A stretch of 22,593 nt of DNA from CAZPAH01 sp964584495. GTDB lineage: Bacteria; Krumholzibacteriota; Krumholzibacteriia; Krumholzibacteriales; Krumholzibacteriaceae. Both the position numbers and the translations under genes were made by a program. The notes beneath the pieces were generated by a model, which saw only the letters and a program-made list of their open reading frames with translations, was not told the DNA's origin and did no database searches. The stretch is taken from assembly GCA_964584495.1 (NCBI GenBank), contig CAZPAH010000038.1, positions 1-22,593 of the forward strand. The letters run 5' to 3'. Of this stretch, positions 1-7,551 are shown in pieces. Position 1 is the first letter of the stretch. Each line of letters opens with the position of its first letter.

Positions 1-561
1 CTCGGAGCGGCCTATTCGGTCGAGCCCGTAAGGCTCAAGAGAAGGGGATTTTTCGACGTGCTGGCCAATGCTGCCGGAAACGGGGTAATCAACACGCTGG
101 CTGGTTGGGTAGCGGTGGGAGCACCCCTGGATGGGTATATCGTCCTTCTCCCATACCCTCTTGCCGTGGCGGCCGTGCACCTCTCCACGACGATAGTCGA
201 TATCGATGGCGATTCACGGACCGGACTGCGGACAAGCGGCGTCATTCTCGGAAGGAAAAAGGGGATGCTTGTTTCGACTCTTCTCATGGCTTCGGCGACG
301 GCGGCCGCGTGGCTAACCGGAAACAGGCCTGCCTTTATCGCCTCCCTGCTATCGCTCCCCGTATTTATCCTGGCTGCTTGTCCGCCGGGAATGTCACGCC
401 GCGGGGGGACCCTGTTGCTGCCGGCGAAAGGGGCGACCCTTATTTTCTCCATCGCCGCCGGATTTTTCTTTCCCCTGTATATCCCTTTCATCGCCCTCGT
501 CATACTGTCGACGAGGATATACTATGCCCGCCGCTTTTCGATGGGATACCCATCGCTTTGA
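1..561 (+). CDS. UbiA-family prenyltransferase, 5'-truncated
   Basis: The open frame runs in from the window edge and gives 186 visible residues, the C-terminal two thirds of a polytopic membrane protein. Near the visible N-terminus lies a YSVEPVRLKRRG segment, which resembles the YS.PP.RLK.R cytosolic loop of UbiA enzymes. Residues 67-71 read DIDGD followed by a G..T motif (visible T78), matching the second Asp-rich DxxxD motif that binds Mg2+ and the prenyl diphosphate in this family. Several hydrophobic helices follow. UbiA enzymes transfer a polyprenyl chain to an aromatic or other acceptor in the membrane (quinone, haem or chlorophyll-type pathways). The acceptor here cannot be deduced. 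The first Asp motif is outside the window. The gene converges on the M48 protease gene with a 19-bp gap and no recognisable terminator. Confidence 0.8.
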   Translation, partial: LGAAYSVEPVRLKRRGFFDVLANAAGNGVINTLAGWVAVGAPLDGYIVLLPYPLAVAAVHLSTTIVDIDGDSRTGLRTSGVILGRKKGMLVSTLLMASATAAAWLTGNRPAFIASLLSLPVFILAACPPGMSRRGGTLLLPAKGATLIFSIAAGFFFPLYIPFIALVILSTRIYYARRFSMGYPSL

Positions 562-580
562 AAGATGCGGTGATCGTCCA

Positions 581-1387
581 TCAGGGAAGATTCTTCTTCA
601 TCTGGGAGTATGGCCCCTCGTTCACCATCAGCCCGGACTTGGCCGGAATACCAGCTATGATACCCTCGACCCTGACTATCCTCTCGGCGGTCGGCGGATG
701 AGTAGATAGGAGCTCTTCGAGCTTGGAGGGCTCGCTCTCCCCGGTCGAAGCGAGCTTGCCGAGAAGCTGCGACATGCCCGAGGGATCGTAACCGGCGGCG
801 TAGGCATAGCCGGTTCCCAGCATGTCCGCCTCGTACTCGTTCTTCCTGCTGTAGGCGAGAAACCCGGTCGTCGAGAAGATATCCGAGGTGAGCTTCGCCC
901 AGAAGTTCGGATCGTCACCCAGTATCAGGGTCACCAGGAGTTGGTAGCCGTACATGGCCGTGAGCCTCTCCGTCGCGTGCCTCGCCGTAACGTGGCCCAC
1001 CTCATGTCCCAGGACCCCAGCCAGCTGGGCTTCGTTGTCTAGCGTCTTCAGCAGGCCTGTATATATATAGATATAACCTCCTGGAAGGGCGAAGGCGTTG
1101 AGCTCGTCTTTCTTGATAACGGTGAAATGATACTCTATATCCCTGCGGTCGCAGACCCTCGCTATCCTGTCGCCTACAGCCTGGACGTATCCGGTAACGA
1201 CACCGTCATCGTATATCTCGAACTGCTGCTCTATCTCGGTGGAGAATTCCTTCCCCATCCGCACCTCTTCCGTCGAGCTTACAATATTGAACTGGCCGCT
1301 GTTTATCCCGGTCGTCGCGCACCCTCCGTTAAATAGTAGAAACAGGGCGATCGCCGGGATCGAGGCGACCTTCAGCGCGGATCGCAT
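581..1387 (-). CDS. M48-family zinc metalloprotease, putative lipoprotein
   Basis: A 268-residue protein. Its hydrophobic N-terminus ends in NGGC (C23), a relaxed lipobox that suggests a lipoprotein in the periplasm or outer membrane. The zinc site is HEVGH at residues 128-132. The third ligand is probably E184 in NEYEAD. The conserved STHPP motif follows at 228-232, also typical of M48 peptidases. Size and order fit the stand-alone BepA/LoiP-like M48B/C group, which degrades or helps fold outer-membrane proteins; that specific role is inference. No TPR tail is present, unlike BepA. The ATG lies 7 nt after the stop of the isoaspartyl methyltransferase gene, so the two are very likely co-transcribed and translationally linked. 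A GGAAG sequence lies about 10 nt upstream, inside the end of the preceding gene. Confidence 0.9.
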   Translation of the reverse strand: MRSALKVASIPAIALFLLFNGGCATTGINSGQFNIVSSTEEVRMGKEFSTEIEQQFEIYDDGVVTGYVQAVGDRIARVCDRRDIEYHFTVIKKDELNAFALPGGYIYIYTGLLKTLDNEAQLAGVLGHEVGHVTARHATERLTAMYGYQLLVTLILGDDPNFWAKLTSDIFSTTGFLAYSRKNEYEADMLGTGYAYAAGYDPSGMSQLLGKLASTGESEPSKLEELLSTHPPTAERIVRVEGIIAGIPAKSGLMVNEGPYSQMKKNLP

Positions 1388-1394
1388 TATCGCA

Positions 1395-2138
1395 TCACTT
1401 CCTTCTCTCTTCCCTGATCTTTCCGGTCATCGGAACGAACCTCACCGGTGTCGATGACTGCAGCTCCAGACCGGACGGCGTTTTCTCGTAGACATTCAGG
1501 CTCTGGGGGAACCTTCCCACCGGGATCACCAGCCGTCCCCCCATCTTGAGTTGCTCGACCAGCTTCTCGGGTATCCTCGGGGCGGCCGCGGTAACGATAA
1601 TTCCGTCGAAGGGGGCCTTTTGGGGCCATCCATCGTACCCGTCTCCCGCCAGGACCCTGACATTCCCGTACCCGAGAGAATCGAGGCGGATCGAAGCCTG
1701 CGCCGCCAGTTCCGGAATAATCTCTATGGTGAAGACCGAGTCGACTATCCGCGACAGCACGGCGGCCTGGTATCCGGAACCGGTGCCTATCTCGAGGATC
1801 CTCGCGTCCCTGCCCGGCGAAAGGGCCGAGGTCATCAAGCCCACGATATAGGGCTGAGAGATCGTCTGCTCCTGTCCTATCGGAAGCGGACTGTCGATAT
1901 AGGCCATCCCCATGAGCTCCCTGGGGACGAAGAGATGCCTCGGCACCGAAAGCATCGCCGCCAGCACGGCCTCGTCGGTTATTCCCCTTGCCGCGACCTG
2001 GTCGCGCACCATCTCGGATCTCATTTTATCGTACACGACATCGCCGGTCGAGCAGCCGGAAGAGGCGAAAACGGAGGTCACGACGGCGGTCACCGCAACC
2101 AGCGCCAATAATCTTTTTGCGGCTTCGAACGAGTGCAA
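1395..2138 (-). CDS. pcm: protein-L-isoaspartate O-methyltransferase with N-terminal export signal
   Basis: A 247-residue SAM-dependent methyltransferase of the PCMT family, which repairs isoaspartyl residues in aged proteins by methylating their alpha-carboxyl. Visible hallmarks are QTISQPYIV (91-99), SAM motif I LEIGTGSGYQ (115-124), GDGYDGWP (165-172), TAAAP (183-187), GGRLVIPVG (200-208) and RFVPM near the end. Unlike the usual cytosolic enzyme, which is about 210 residues, it begins with a hydrophobic helix (about 9-25) followed by SSGC (C29). That reads as a signal peptide, possibly of lipoprotein type, with a weak lipobox. The start is TTG, with GAGG 6 nt upstream. It is the first gene of a two-gene unit with the M48 protease and is transcribed divergently from the symporter gene. 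The family call is firm; extracytoplasmic location is predicted only. Confidence 0.9.
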   Translation of the reverse strand: MHSFEAAKRLLALVAVTAVVTSVFASSGCSTGDVVYDKMRSEMVRDQVAARGITDEAVLAAMLSVPRHLFVPRELMGMAYIDSPLPIGQEQTISQPYIVGLMTSALSPGRDARILEIGTGSGYQAAVLSRIVDSVFTIEIIPELAAQASIRLDSLGYGNVRVLAGDGYDGWPQKAPFDGIIVTAAAPRIPEKLVEQLKMGGRLVIPVGRFPQSLNVYEKTPSGLELQSSTPVRFVPMTGKIREERRK

Positions 2139-2161
2139 AACGAACCTCGAATCATGCCCGG

Positions 2162-2205
2162 AAATGTAAAAGTTGTTTTAATCCAACTCATTTTGTCTTA
2201 CATTT
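2162..2205. repeat. interrupted palindrome in the divergent promoter region, possible operator
   Basis: Outer arms AAATGTAA (2162-2169) and TTACATTT (2198-2205) are perfect 8-bp inverted copies. Inside them lies a second, off-centre pair, AGTTG (2171-2175) and CAACT (2184-2188). The structure spans the predicted transcription start of the methyltransferase gene and lies between the two divergent genes. It could be an operator or an RNA hairpin. The sequence is AT-rich, so a chance origin for the short inner arms is possible. Confidence 0.35.
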
Positions 2206-2218
2206 ATCGGGATTTCAA
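2190..2218 (-). promoter_or_regulatory. candidate sigma70 promoter for the methyltransferase/protease pair
   Basis: Read on the minus strand, TTGAAA (2218-2213) is followed after 17 bp by CAAAAT (2195-2190), a four-of-six match to the -10 consensus. Transcription would start near 2183, giving a leader of about 45 nt to the TTG at 2138. It lies in the 98-bp divergent intergenic region. I did not find an equally good promoter for the plus-strand symporter gene. Confidence 0.4.
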
Positions 2219-2236
2219 GTCTTTTGAGGTGCGCCG

Positions 2237-3523
2237 TTGAGATTTATAAAATATTTCATCAAGACCCGCCTGCATACGAAGATACTCGTGGGCCTCATTG
2301 CGGGTATACCGCTGGGATTGATTCTCGGACCCAGGGCCGAGGCGATCAAGCCGGTCGGCGACCTCTTCATAAGGCTGATAAGGATGATCGTCGTCCCACT
2401 GGTATTCTCCTCCCTCTTCGTGGGAACGGCGAGCCTCGGAGATATACGAAAGCTCGGACGGATAGGACTGAAAACGGTCGTATATTACCTCTGCACAACG
2501 GCGATAGCGATTTCCATCGGGCTCATTCTCGGTAACTTATTCTCCCCCGGGGAAAACCTTAACCAGGTAACCAAGGAAAAGCTCATGGTCTCCTACCGGG
2601 CGGAAGCCGAGACGAGGATCGAGATCGCGGAACGGAAACCGGGTGTCGTCGAGACGCTGACCCGGATAGTCCCCTCCAATCCGATCGAGTCGTTGGCCGA
2701 GGCGAATATGCTCCAGATAATTTTTTTCGCCCTCCTTTTCGGTATCGCCGTGACACTGGTCCCGGACAACAAGGGTAAACCCGCGGTAGACTTCTTCGAC
2801 GCGGTGAGCGAGGCGATGATCCGGATGGTTCACATCGTGATGAATTTCGCCCCCATCGGAGTCCTCGCCCTTATCGCCGCGGTCGTCGGAAGGTTCGGAT
2901 CGGAAATTCTACTCTCGCTTCTCAAATATTCCCTCGTCGTGGTCGCCGGTCTCGCCCTGCACGTCGTTCTGGTATATTCTTCGGCGATAAGACTCTTCTC
3001 GGGGATCGGACTCATCCAATTCTTCCGCGCCATAAGACCCGCGCAGCTTATCGCGTTCTCGACATCTTCGAGCAACGCCACGCTGCCGGTGACAATGGAG
3101 TGCGTCGAGGAGAACCTGGGAGTGTCGGAGGAGATTTCCAGCTTCGTCCTGCCGCTCGGCGCGACGATCAACATGGACGGCACGGCCCTTTACCAGGGAG
3201 TCGCCGCGGTATTCATCGCCCAGGTCTACGGAATCTCCCTGACCCTAGGCGACCAGCTTACGATAGTCCTCATGGCGACTCTCGCATCGATCGGCGCCGC
3301 GGGCGTGCCGGGGGTCGGCATCATAACCCTCGCGATGGTTCTGCAGACTATAGGAATCCCGCTCGAAGGGATCGCTTTGATCCTCGGCGTGGACAGGATC
3401 CTCGATATGTGCAGGACGGTGGTGAATATCACCGGAGACGCCACGGCGGCGGTGGTGGTATCATCTACCGAGGGGGATCTCGCCGGGAATAACCTTAATA
3501 GAGAGGCTCCAAGCTGTGAGTAA
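2237..3523 (+). CDS. dicarboxylate/amino acid:cation symporter (DAACS, GltP/GltT type)
   Basis: A 428-residue inner-membrane transporter of the glutamate/aspartate (SLC1-like) family. Visible hallmarks are the serine-rich hairpin STSSSNATLPVT (275-286), NMDGT (312-316), a PGVG hairpin tip (358-361) and the signature D386-R-I-L-D390-M-C-R393-T...N397...D401. By comparison with GltPh, D390, R393, N397 and D401 correspond to D394, R397, N401 and D405, the substrate and cation ligands. The arginine favours an acidic amino acid or dicarboxylate over a neutral amino acid. A charged loop of roughly 45 residues (105-150) lies before the MLQIIFFALLFGIAV helix. The start is TTG, with GAGGT 6 nt upstream. 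The end overlaps the next gene by 8 bp (stop 3521-3523, next start 3516), so the two are translationally coupled. It may be driven by H+ or Na+; the sequence does not settle this. Confidence 0.95.
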   Translation: MRFIKYFIKTRLHTKILVGLIAGIPLGLILGPRAEAIKPVGDLFIRLIRMIVVPLVFSSLFVGTASLGDIRKLGRIGLKTVVYYLCTTAIAISIGLILGNLFSPGENLNQVTKEKLMVSYRAEAETRIEIAERKPGVVETLTRIVPSNPIESLAEANMLQIIFFALLFGIAVTLVPDNKGKPAVDFFDAVSEAMIRMVHIVMNFAPIGVLALIAAVVGRFGSEILLSLLKYSLVVVAGLALHVVLVYSSAIRLFSGIGLIQFFRAIRPAQLIAFSTSSSNATLPVTMECVEENLGVSEEISSFVLPLGATINMDGTALYQGVAAVFIAQVYGISLTLGDQLTIVLMATLASIGAAGVPGVGIITLAMVLQTIGIPLEGIALILGVDRILDMCRTVVNITGDATAAVVVSSTEGDLAGNNLNREAPSCE

Positions 3524-5666
3524 AAGAATTATTCTCTTCTTTTTCCTGTACATCGCTTTCCTGCTGGCGGCATCCGGGTTGTTCGGATCGGTTCTGTGGG
3601 GGGCATCCTGCTGGATAAGCTGCTCCTTTACCCTCGCCGTCGTCCTCGCCCTCTTTTCGCTCACCCTTATTAGCGGCGGCGTGAGAAACCTTCTTCTGGA
3701 AATCTTTCCGGAAGATGCGAGGAAGGCGCGGTGGGGCGCCGTGGTATGGTCGATAGTCGCCGTTCTGGCGGCCTATATATTCAGGTACGGTCACGATTTC
3801 TGGGGCGGGAGGCTGCAGGCGGTCGCCGCGATGGAGGGAGGCGTCTGGACGGTCCCGGCGGCCCCCCTGGGACTCTTTATCAACAACGTCGTATTCCATC
3901 TCCTCAATTCATCCTTCCTCTTGAACGCCTCTACTTCGACTGTCCTTCTAAGCATTCTCTCGGGAGCGGGATTCGTTCTTGCGGCCGCCGGGCTGGCCCG
4001 CGCCGCCCTCCCCGACGACGGGGCGCGGCCGCGGTCGATCGCCATACTCTTTCTCTCCGCAAACGGCTATTTCGCGCTCTTTTTCGGCGCGGGCGGCAAC
4101 GTGCCGGTAGCGGTAGCCCTCGCCGCCCTCTTCATCCTCTACTCGATACTCTATCTTCGCCAAAAGGCGAAGGCGGGCGTCGTTGTCCTGCTGCTGGCGC
4201 TCTGCGTCACCGTCCACATCTCGACCCTGTATCTAGTGCCCGGAGCGGTGTACGTGCTTCTGGCCGGTCCAGGGCGGAACGGCGGCCCCAGGAAGAGGTT
4301 GCTGCCCCTTCTGATGCTCATCCTCTCGTTCGCCGTAGTGGAGACGGGTATCGTTCTTCTCACCGGCTCACCGGGAATCCTGGGCCGGGCGATCCGCCTC
4401 GCTTCCCCCAGCTCCGGCTGGATATCTCTGATCTCCCCGTGGGAGCGGCTCCTATCGACGCTTAATGTTCTCCTTATACTGGGGCCGTCCTTCGCCGCGG
4501 CCGTCTTCCTTCATGTCTCCCGGGCGGTCACGAACCGAAGCACCGATCGATCCCGCCGGCTCGAGGAACGTTTCCTCCTCATCACGGCCGCCTGCGGGGT
4601 CCTAATGATAGCCGCCGGAGCGTACAGGATAGACGGCGGCATAAGGTGGGATATATTCGCGGCTGCGGGCCCGGCGATATCCATATACCTGCTGTGGCTT
4701 CTCTCGGGCACCTTCTCGGGCGGGAAGGACCTCTCCCATATTCTTTTCCTCCTGTCCATGCTCGGCATCTTCCACACCCTTCCGGTGATCATAACGAACG
4801 CGTCGACACGGGCCGGCGAATCGAGGATACTGCGGCTCCCCCTCGAAGAGGGAAGGGGCGCTACGATCATCGGCCTCAGGGAGATCGAATCTGAGGACTT
4901 CGATGGCGCCGAGAAATGGTTCCAGCTCGCCTCGCAGGAAAATCCCTCCAGCGACATACCCTGGTTCAATCTTGGCCTGATCGGGATGCACCGCGAGGAT
5001 TATCTCGATGCAATCACATATTTCAACAGGGCAGTCGAGCGCCGGCCGGCCGATCAGACCTACAGGCTGGATCTCGCCGAGGCGTTCATAGAGCAACGCT
5101 GGTTCGAGGAGGCGATCACGAACCTCGAGATATTGACGAACGAGCATCCCGACAGTGCGCGCTACTGGACGCGGCTGGGATTCGCCAATAACCACTCGAA
5201 CAGGTTCGATGCGGCTATCAAAGCTTACGAGAGGGCGCTCGCGCTCGACGGCTCGAACGAGACATACGTTATAAACCTGACTTCGGCGGTTCTCAACAAA
5301 GGGGCCGAGCTTCAGCAGGAGGGCAGGACCGAGGAAGCGAAGAAGCTTTATTACAGGGCCAGGCTGTTATACCCGATGGATTATACCGCGCAGAACAATC
5401 TCGCAGCGATCGAGATGGAGGCTGGAAACTGGCAGAAGGCCCACGACATTCTCGAAGCGGCCCTCAGAGATCATCCGATGACCCCGAAGCTCCACTTCAA
5501 TATGGGAATAGTCCAGGAAAAGCTGGGCAACTACGAGGAAGCGCTCTACCACCTTAAGAAAAGCGCCGAATACGATCCCATGTCCCCCGCCCCCATCGAT
5601 CACATCAACAGGATCGAGAAAGAACTGGCCGAATCCCGGGGCGAATCCCCGGGCGAAAAACCCTAG
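3516..5666 (+). CDS. GT-C-like polytopic membrane protein with C-terminal TPR array
   Basis: A 716-residue protein in two halves. Residues 1-430 contain about ten hydrophobic segments. A loop around 92-125 (GHDFWGGRLQ, then WTVPAAPLGLF) looks like the first extracytoplasmic loop of GT-C membrane glycosyltransferases. From about 445 to 690 there are around six to seven tetratricopeptide repeats, for example PWFNLGLIGMHREDYLDAI and LHFNMGIVQEKLGNYEEAL. Known families with this plan include eukaryotic TMTC O-mannosyltransferases, but homology to them is not shown here. The TPR half should bind a protein partner, probably on the same side as the GT-C active loops. The start is GTG, embedded in the end of the symporter gene. 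The stop is only 15 bp from the converging Na/Pi transporter gene. Enzymatic function is inference; no specific substrate can be named. Confidence 0.75.
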   Translation: MSKRIILFFFLYIAFLLAASGLFGSVLWGASCWISCSFTLAVVLALFSLTLISGGVRNLLLEIFPEDARKARWGAVVWSIVAVLAAYIFRYGHDFWGGRLQAVAAMEGGVWTVPAAPLGLFINNVVFHLLNSSFLLNASTSTVLLSILSGAGFVLAAAGLARAALPDDGARPRSIAILFLSANGYFALFFGAGGNVPVAVALAALFILYSILYLRQKAKAGVVVLLLALCVTVHISTLYLVPGAVYVLLAGPGRNGGPRKRLLPLLMLILSFAVVETGIVLLTGSPGILGRAIRLASPSSGWISLISPWERLLSTLNVLLILGPSFAAAVFLHVSRAVTNRSTDRSRRLEERFLLITAACGVLMIAAGAYRIDGGIRWDIFAAAGPAISIYLLWLLSGTFSGGKDLSHILFLLSMLGIFHTLPVIITNASTRAGESRILRLPLEEGRGATIIGLREIESEDFDGAEKWFQLASQENPSSDIPWFNLGLIGMHREDYLDAITYFNRAVERRPADQTYRLDLAEAFIEQRWFEEAITNLEILTNEHPDSARYWTRLGFANNHSNRFDAAIKAYERALALDGSNETYVINLTSAVLNKGAELQQEGRTEEAKKLYYRARLLYPMDYTAQNNLAAIEMEAGNWQKAHDILEAALRDHPMTPKLHFNMGIVQEKLGNYEEALYHLKKSAEYDPMSPAPIDHINRIEKELAESRGESPGEKP

Positions 5667-5681
5667 GCCCTTTTCGGACCG

Positions 5682-7331
5682 TCACTCCCAACGGAATCCT
5701 CCCAGCAGCCCTTCGGCGATATTGGCCAGGTGATCCCCTATCTTCTCGAGAAAAGCGACGCAATCTAGAAATATCAAACCTGAATAGATGTCGCAGATCC
5801 CGTCGTTCAACCGGCGCACGTGGTTCTTTCTGAAATCGATCTGCATCTGGTTCAGCTTGTGCTCCTTCTTCAGAGCCTTCTTGGCGTTGATAAGATCTCC
5901 CGTTTCCAGGCCGATCGCCACGTCGTCGAGCATACCCAACGCAGTCCCGATCATATTGTTCAGCTCCTCGGTGGCATCGCCGGATAGGCACAGTTTGCTG
6001 TCGGCCTTGCGCTGAGCGATCTCGACGATATTCTCCGCTTGATCGGCTATCCTCTCTATATCGTTCACCGAATGTATGAATACCGGTATCATCTCCGCCT
6101 GTTCCTTCTCAAGGTCCTCCATAGAGATATCGATCAGGTACCTGGTGATCGCGGCCTGCAGGTTGTCGACCGCGTCTTCCCGGCGGCTTACCTTCTTGGC
6201 CAGCTCGGTGTTTCCCGTCATGAACATCTCGAACGCGTTGCGCACGGCGGACCGGGCCAGGTGGAGCATTCTGACAGTCTCCTTGCGGCTCTGCTCCAAC
6301 GCCAGGACCGGTGTTTCCAAAAGGTGCCGCTCGAGGTACTGCGGCTCGAAACTGATATCCTCCGGTTTTGATTTCACGATCTTCTCCACCACCTTCTGCA
6401 GGACGGAGGTTATGGGCAGGAAGATGGCCGTGTTGAACCCGTTGAAGATCGTGTGGGCGAGAGCGATATGAAGCATCACATTGCTGTCGGTCAGGGGGCC
6501 CGGGATGATATCCTCGATCACCTTGTGATATATACCCAGGTACACGAATACCATCATGTAGGCGACGCCGAAAACATTGAACAGCGTGTGCGCCCAGGCG
6601 ACCCTCTTCGCCCCGGTGCTTCCCCCGATCGTGGCAATCTGCGCCGTGATCGTCGTTCCTATGTTATCGCCTAGGATAAGCGGTATCGCCGCGGGAAAAG
6701 TGATCAACCCCTTTAGGGCTAGAAGCTGCACAAGGGCGATCGTCGCGCTGCTGCTCTGAAGGAGCATCGTCACCAACGTGCCGACCAGTACCCCGAGCAA
6801 TGGGTACCGGCTGAATTGGACCATAATGTGGAGGATCCTCTCGCTGCTCTCGAGCGGTTCGAAGGCATCCTTCATGAAACCGATTCCAACGAACAGTACT
6901 CCGAATCCGAACAGGACCTCTCCCCACTGCCGGAGCGTGTTCGTCCTGGCGACCATCATCATGATGAACCCGATCCCGACGGCGGGAAGGGCATAGTGGG
7001 TTATCTTGAAAACCGCCAGAAAGCTGACGAGCCAGGCGGTGAATGTAGTTCCTATGTTGGCGCCGAGCACTACCGGTATCGCCTGCTTCAGCGTGAGGAG
7101 CCCGGCGTTGACGAAACCGACCACCATCACCGTCATGGCGCTGCTGCTCTGTATCAGAGCGGTAACGCCTGTTCCGACCAGCATGGCGATAACCTTGTTC
7201 TTCGTCAGCAGGTGAAGGATCCCCTTCAACCGTTCGCTCGAGACCTTTCTCAGTCCCTCCGACATGAACTTTATGCCGAAGAGGAAGAATCCCAGGCCGC
7301 CGATCAATTCGAAGAACATATCGTAAGCCAA
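5682..7331 (-). CDS. Na/Pi cotransporter family protein with PhoU-like C-terminal domain
   Basis: A 549-residue protein. Residues 1-310 hold two inverted Na_Pi_cotrans repeats, each with the diagnostic QSSSA motif (61-65 and 192-196) and a G(A/D)NIGTT motif (90-96 and 221-227). Residues from about 340 to 541 form helical PhoU-like repeats, with HSVNDIERIADQAENI at 420-435 and FLEKIGDHLANIAEG at 527-541. This is the NptA/YjbB type of bacterial protein that moves phosphate with sodium across the inner membrane; YjbB-like members can export it. The PhoU tail suggests regulation by phosphate state. The start is TTG with GGGAGG 5 nt upstream, which supports it strongly. It is transcribed divergently from the Ig-domain protein gene and has its own candidate promoter. 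The direction of transport cannot be read from sequence. Confidence 0.93.
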   Translation of the reverse strand: MAYDMFFELIGGLGFFLFGIKFMSEGLRKVSSERLKGILHLLTKNKVIAMLVGTGVTALIQSSSAMTVMVVGFVNAGLLTLKQAIPVVLGANIGTTFTAWLVSFLAVFKITHYALPAVGIGFIMMMVARTNTLRQWGEVLFGFGVLFVGIGFMKDAFEPLESSERILHIMVQFSRYPLLGVLVGTLVTMLLQSSSATIALVQLLALKGLITFPAAIPLILGDNIGTTITAQIATIGGSTGAKRVAWAHTLFNVFGVAYMMVFVYLGIYHKVIEDIIPGPLTDSNVMLHIALAHTIFNGFNTAIFLPITSVLQKVVEKIVKSKPEDISFEPQYLERHLLETPVLALEQSRKETVRMLHLARSAVRNAFEMFMTGNTELAKKVSRREDAVDNLQAAITRYLIDISMEDLEKEQAEMIPVFIHSVNDIERIADQAENIVEIAQRKADSKLCLSGDATEELNNMIGTALGMLDDVAIGLETGDLINAKKALKKEHKLNQMQIDFRKNHVRRLNDGICDIYSGLIFLDCVAFLEKIGDHLANIAEGLLGGFRWE

Positions 7332-7393
7332 TCAAACCTCCCGGAGCTGGAACTCCCGGAACCGGATAAAGGATCTCCATTCAAAGAGGTAAC

Positions 7394-7422
7394 ACTATAT
7401 GAAACCGGGGGGTAATCCGCAA
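7394..7422 (-). promoter_or_regulatory. candidate promoter of the Na/Pi cotransporter gene
   Basis: On the minus strand, TTGCGG (7422-7417) is separated by 17 bp from TATAGT (7399-7394), a five-of-six match to the -10 box. The -35 match is weak (three of six). The predicted leader to the TTG at 7331 is about 55 nt. No Pho-box-like repeat was recognised nearby. Confidence 0.4.
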
Positions 7423-7473
7423 GACAAATGATGCCGCCTGAGACTGTCGCAGGCCGCCGGAATCATTATTTTA

Positions 7474-7503
7474 TTGACTCTATTCGTTGTAACTATTTAT
7501 AAT
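7474..7503 (+). promoter_or_regulatory. near-consensus sigma70-type promoter for the Ig-protein/PorV-like pair
   Basis: TTGACT (7474-7479) and a perfect TATAAT (7498-7503) are separated by 18 bp in an AT-rich stretch of the 220-bp divergent region. Transcription would begin near 7510, about 40 nt before the TTG at 7552, which is preceded by GAGGTG with a 7-nt spacer. Spacing, composition and position all agree, so this is one of the two best promoters in the window. Confidence 0.7.
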
Positions 7504-7551
7504 TCACTCCGTTGTTGAATGAAATCTTCATGATGCCCGAGGTGGTAGCGT

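Noticed and set aside
5635..5653. Hairpin CCCGGGG-CGAAT-CCCCGGG near the end of the TPR gene
   Set aside because: The stem is perfect, but it lies inside the coding sequence and is followed by an A-run, not a T-run, so it does not look like an intrinsic terminator in either direction.
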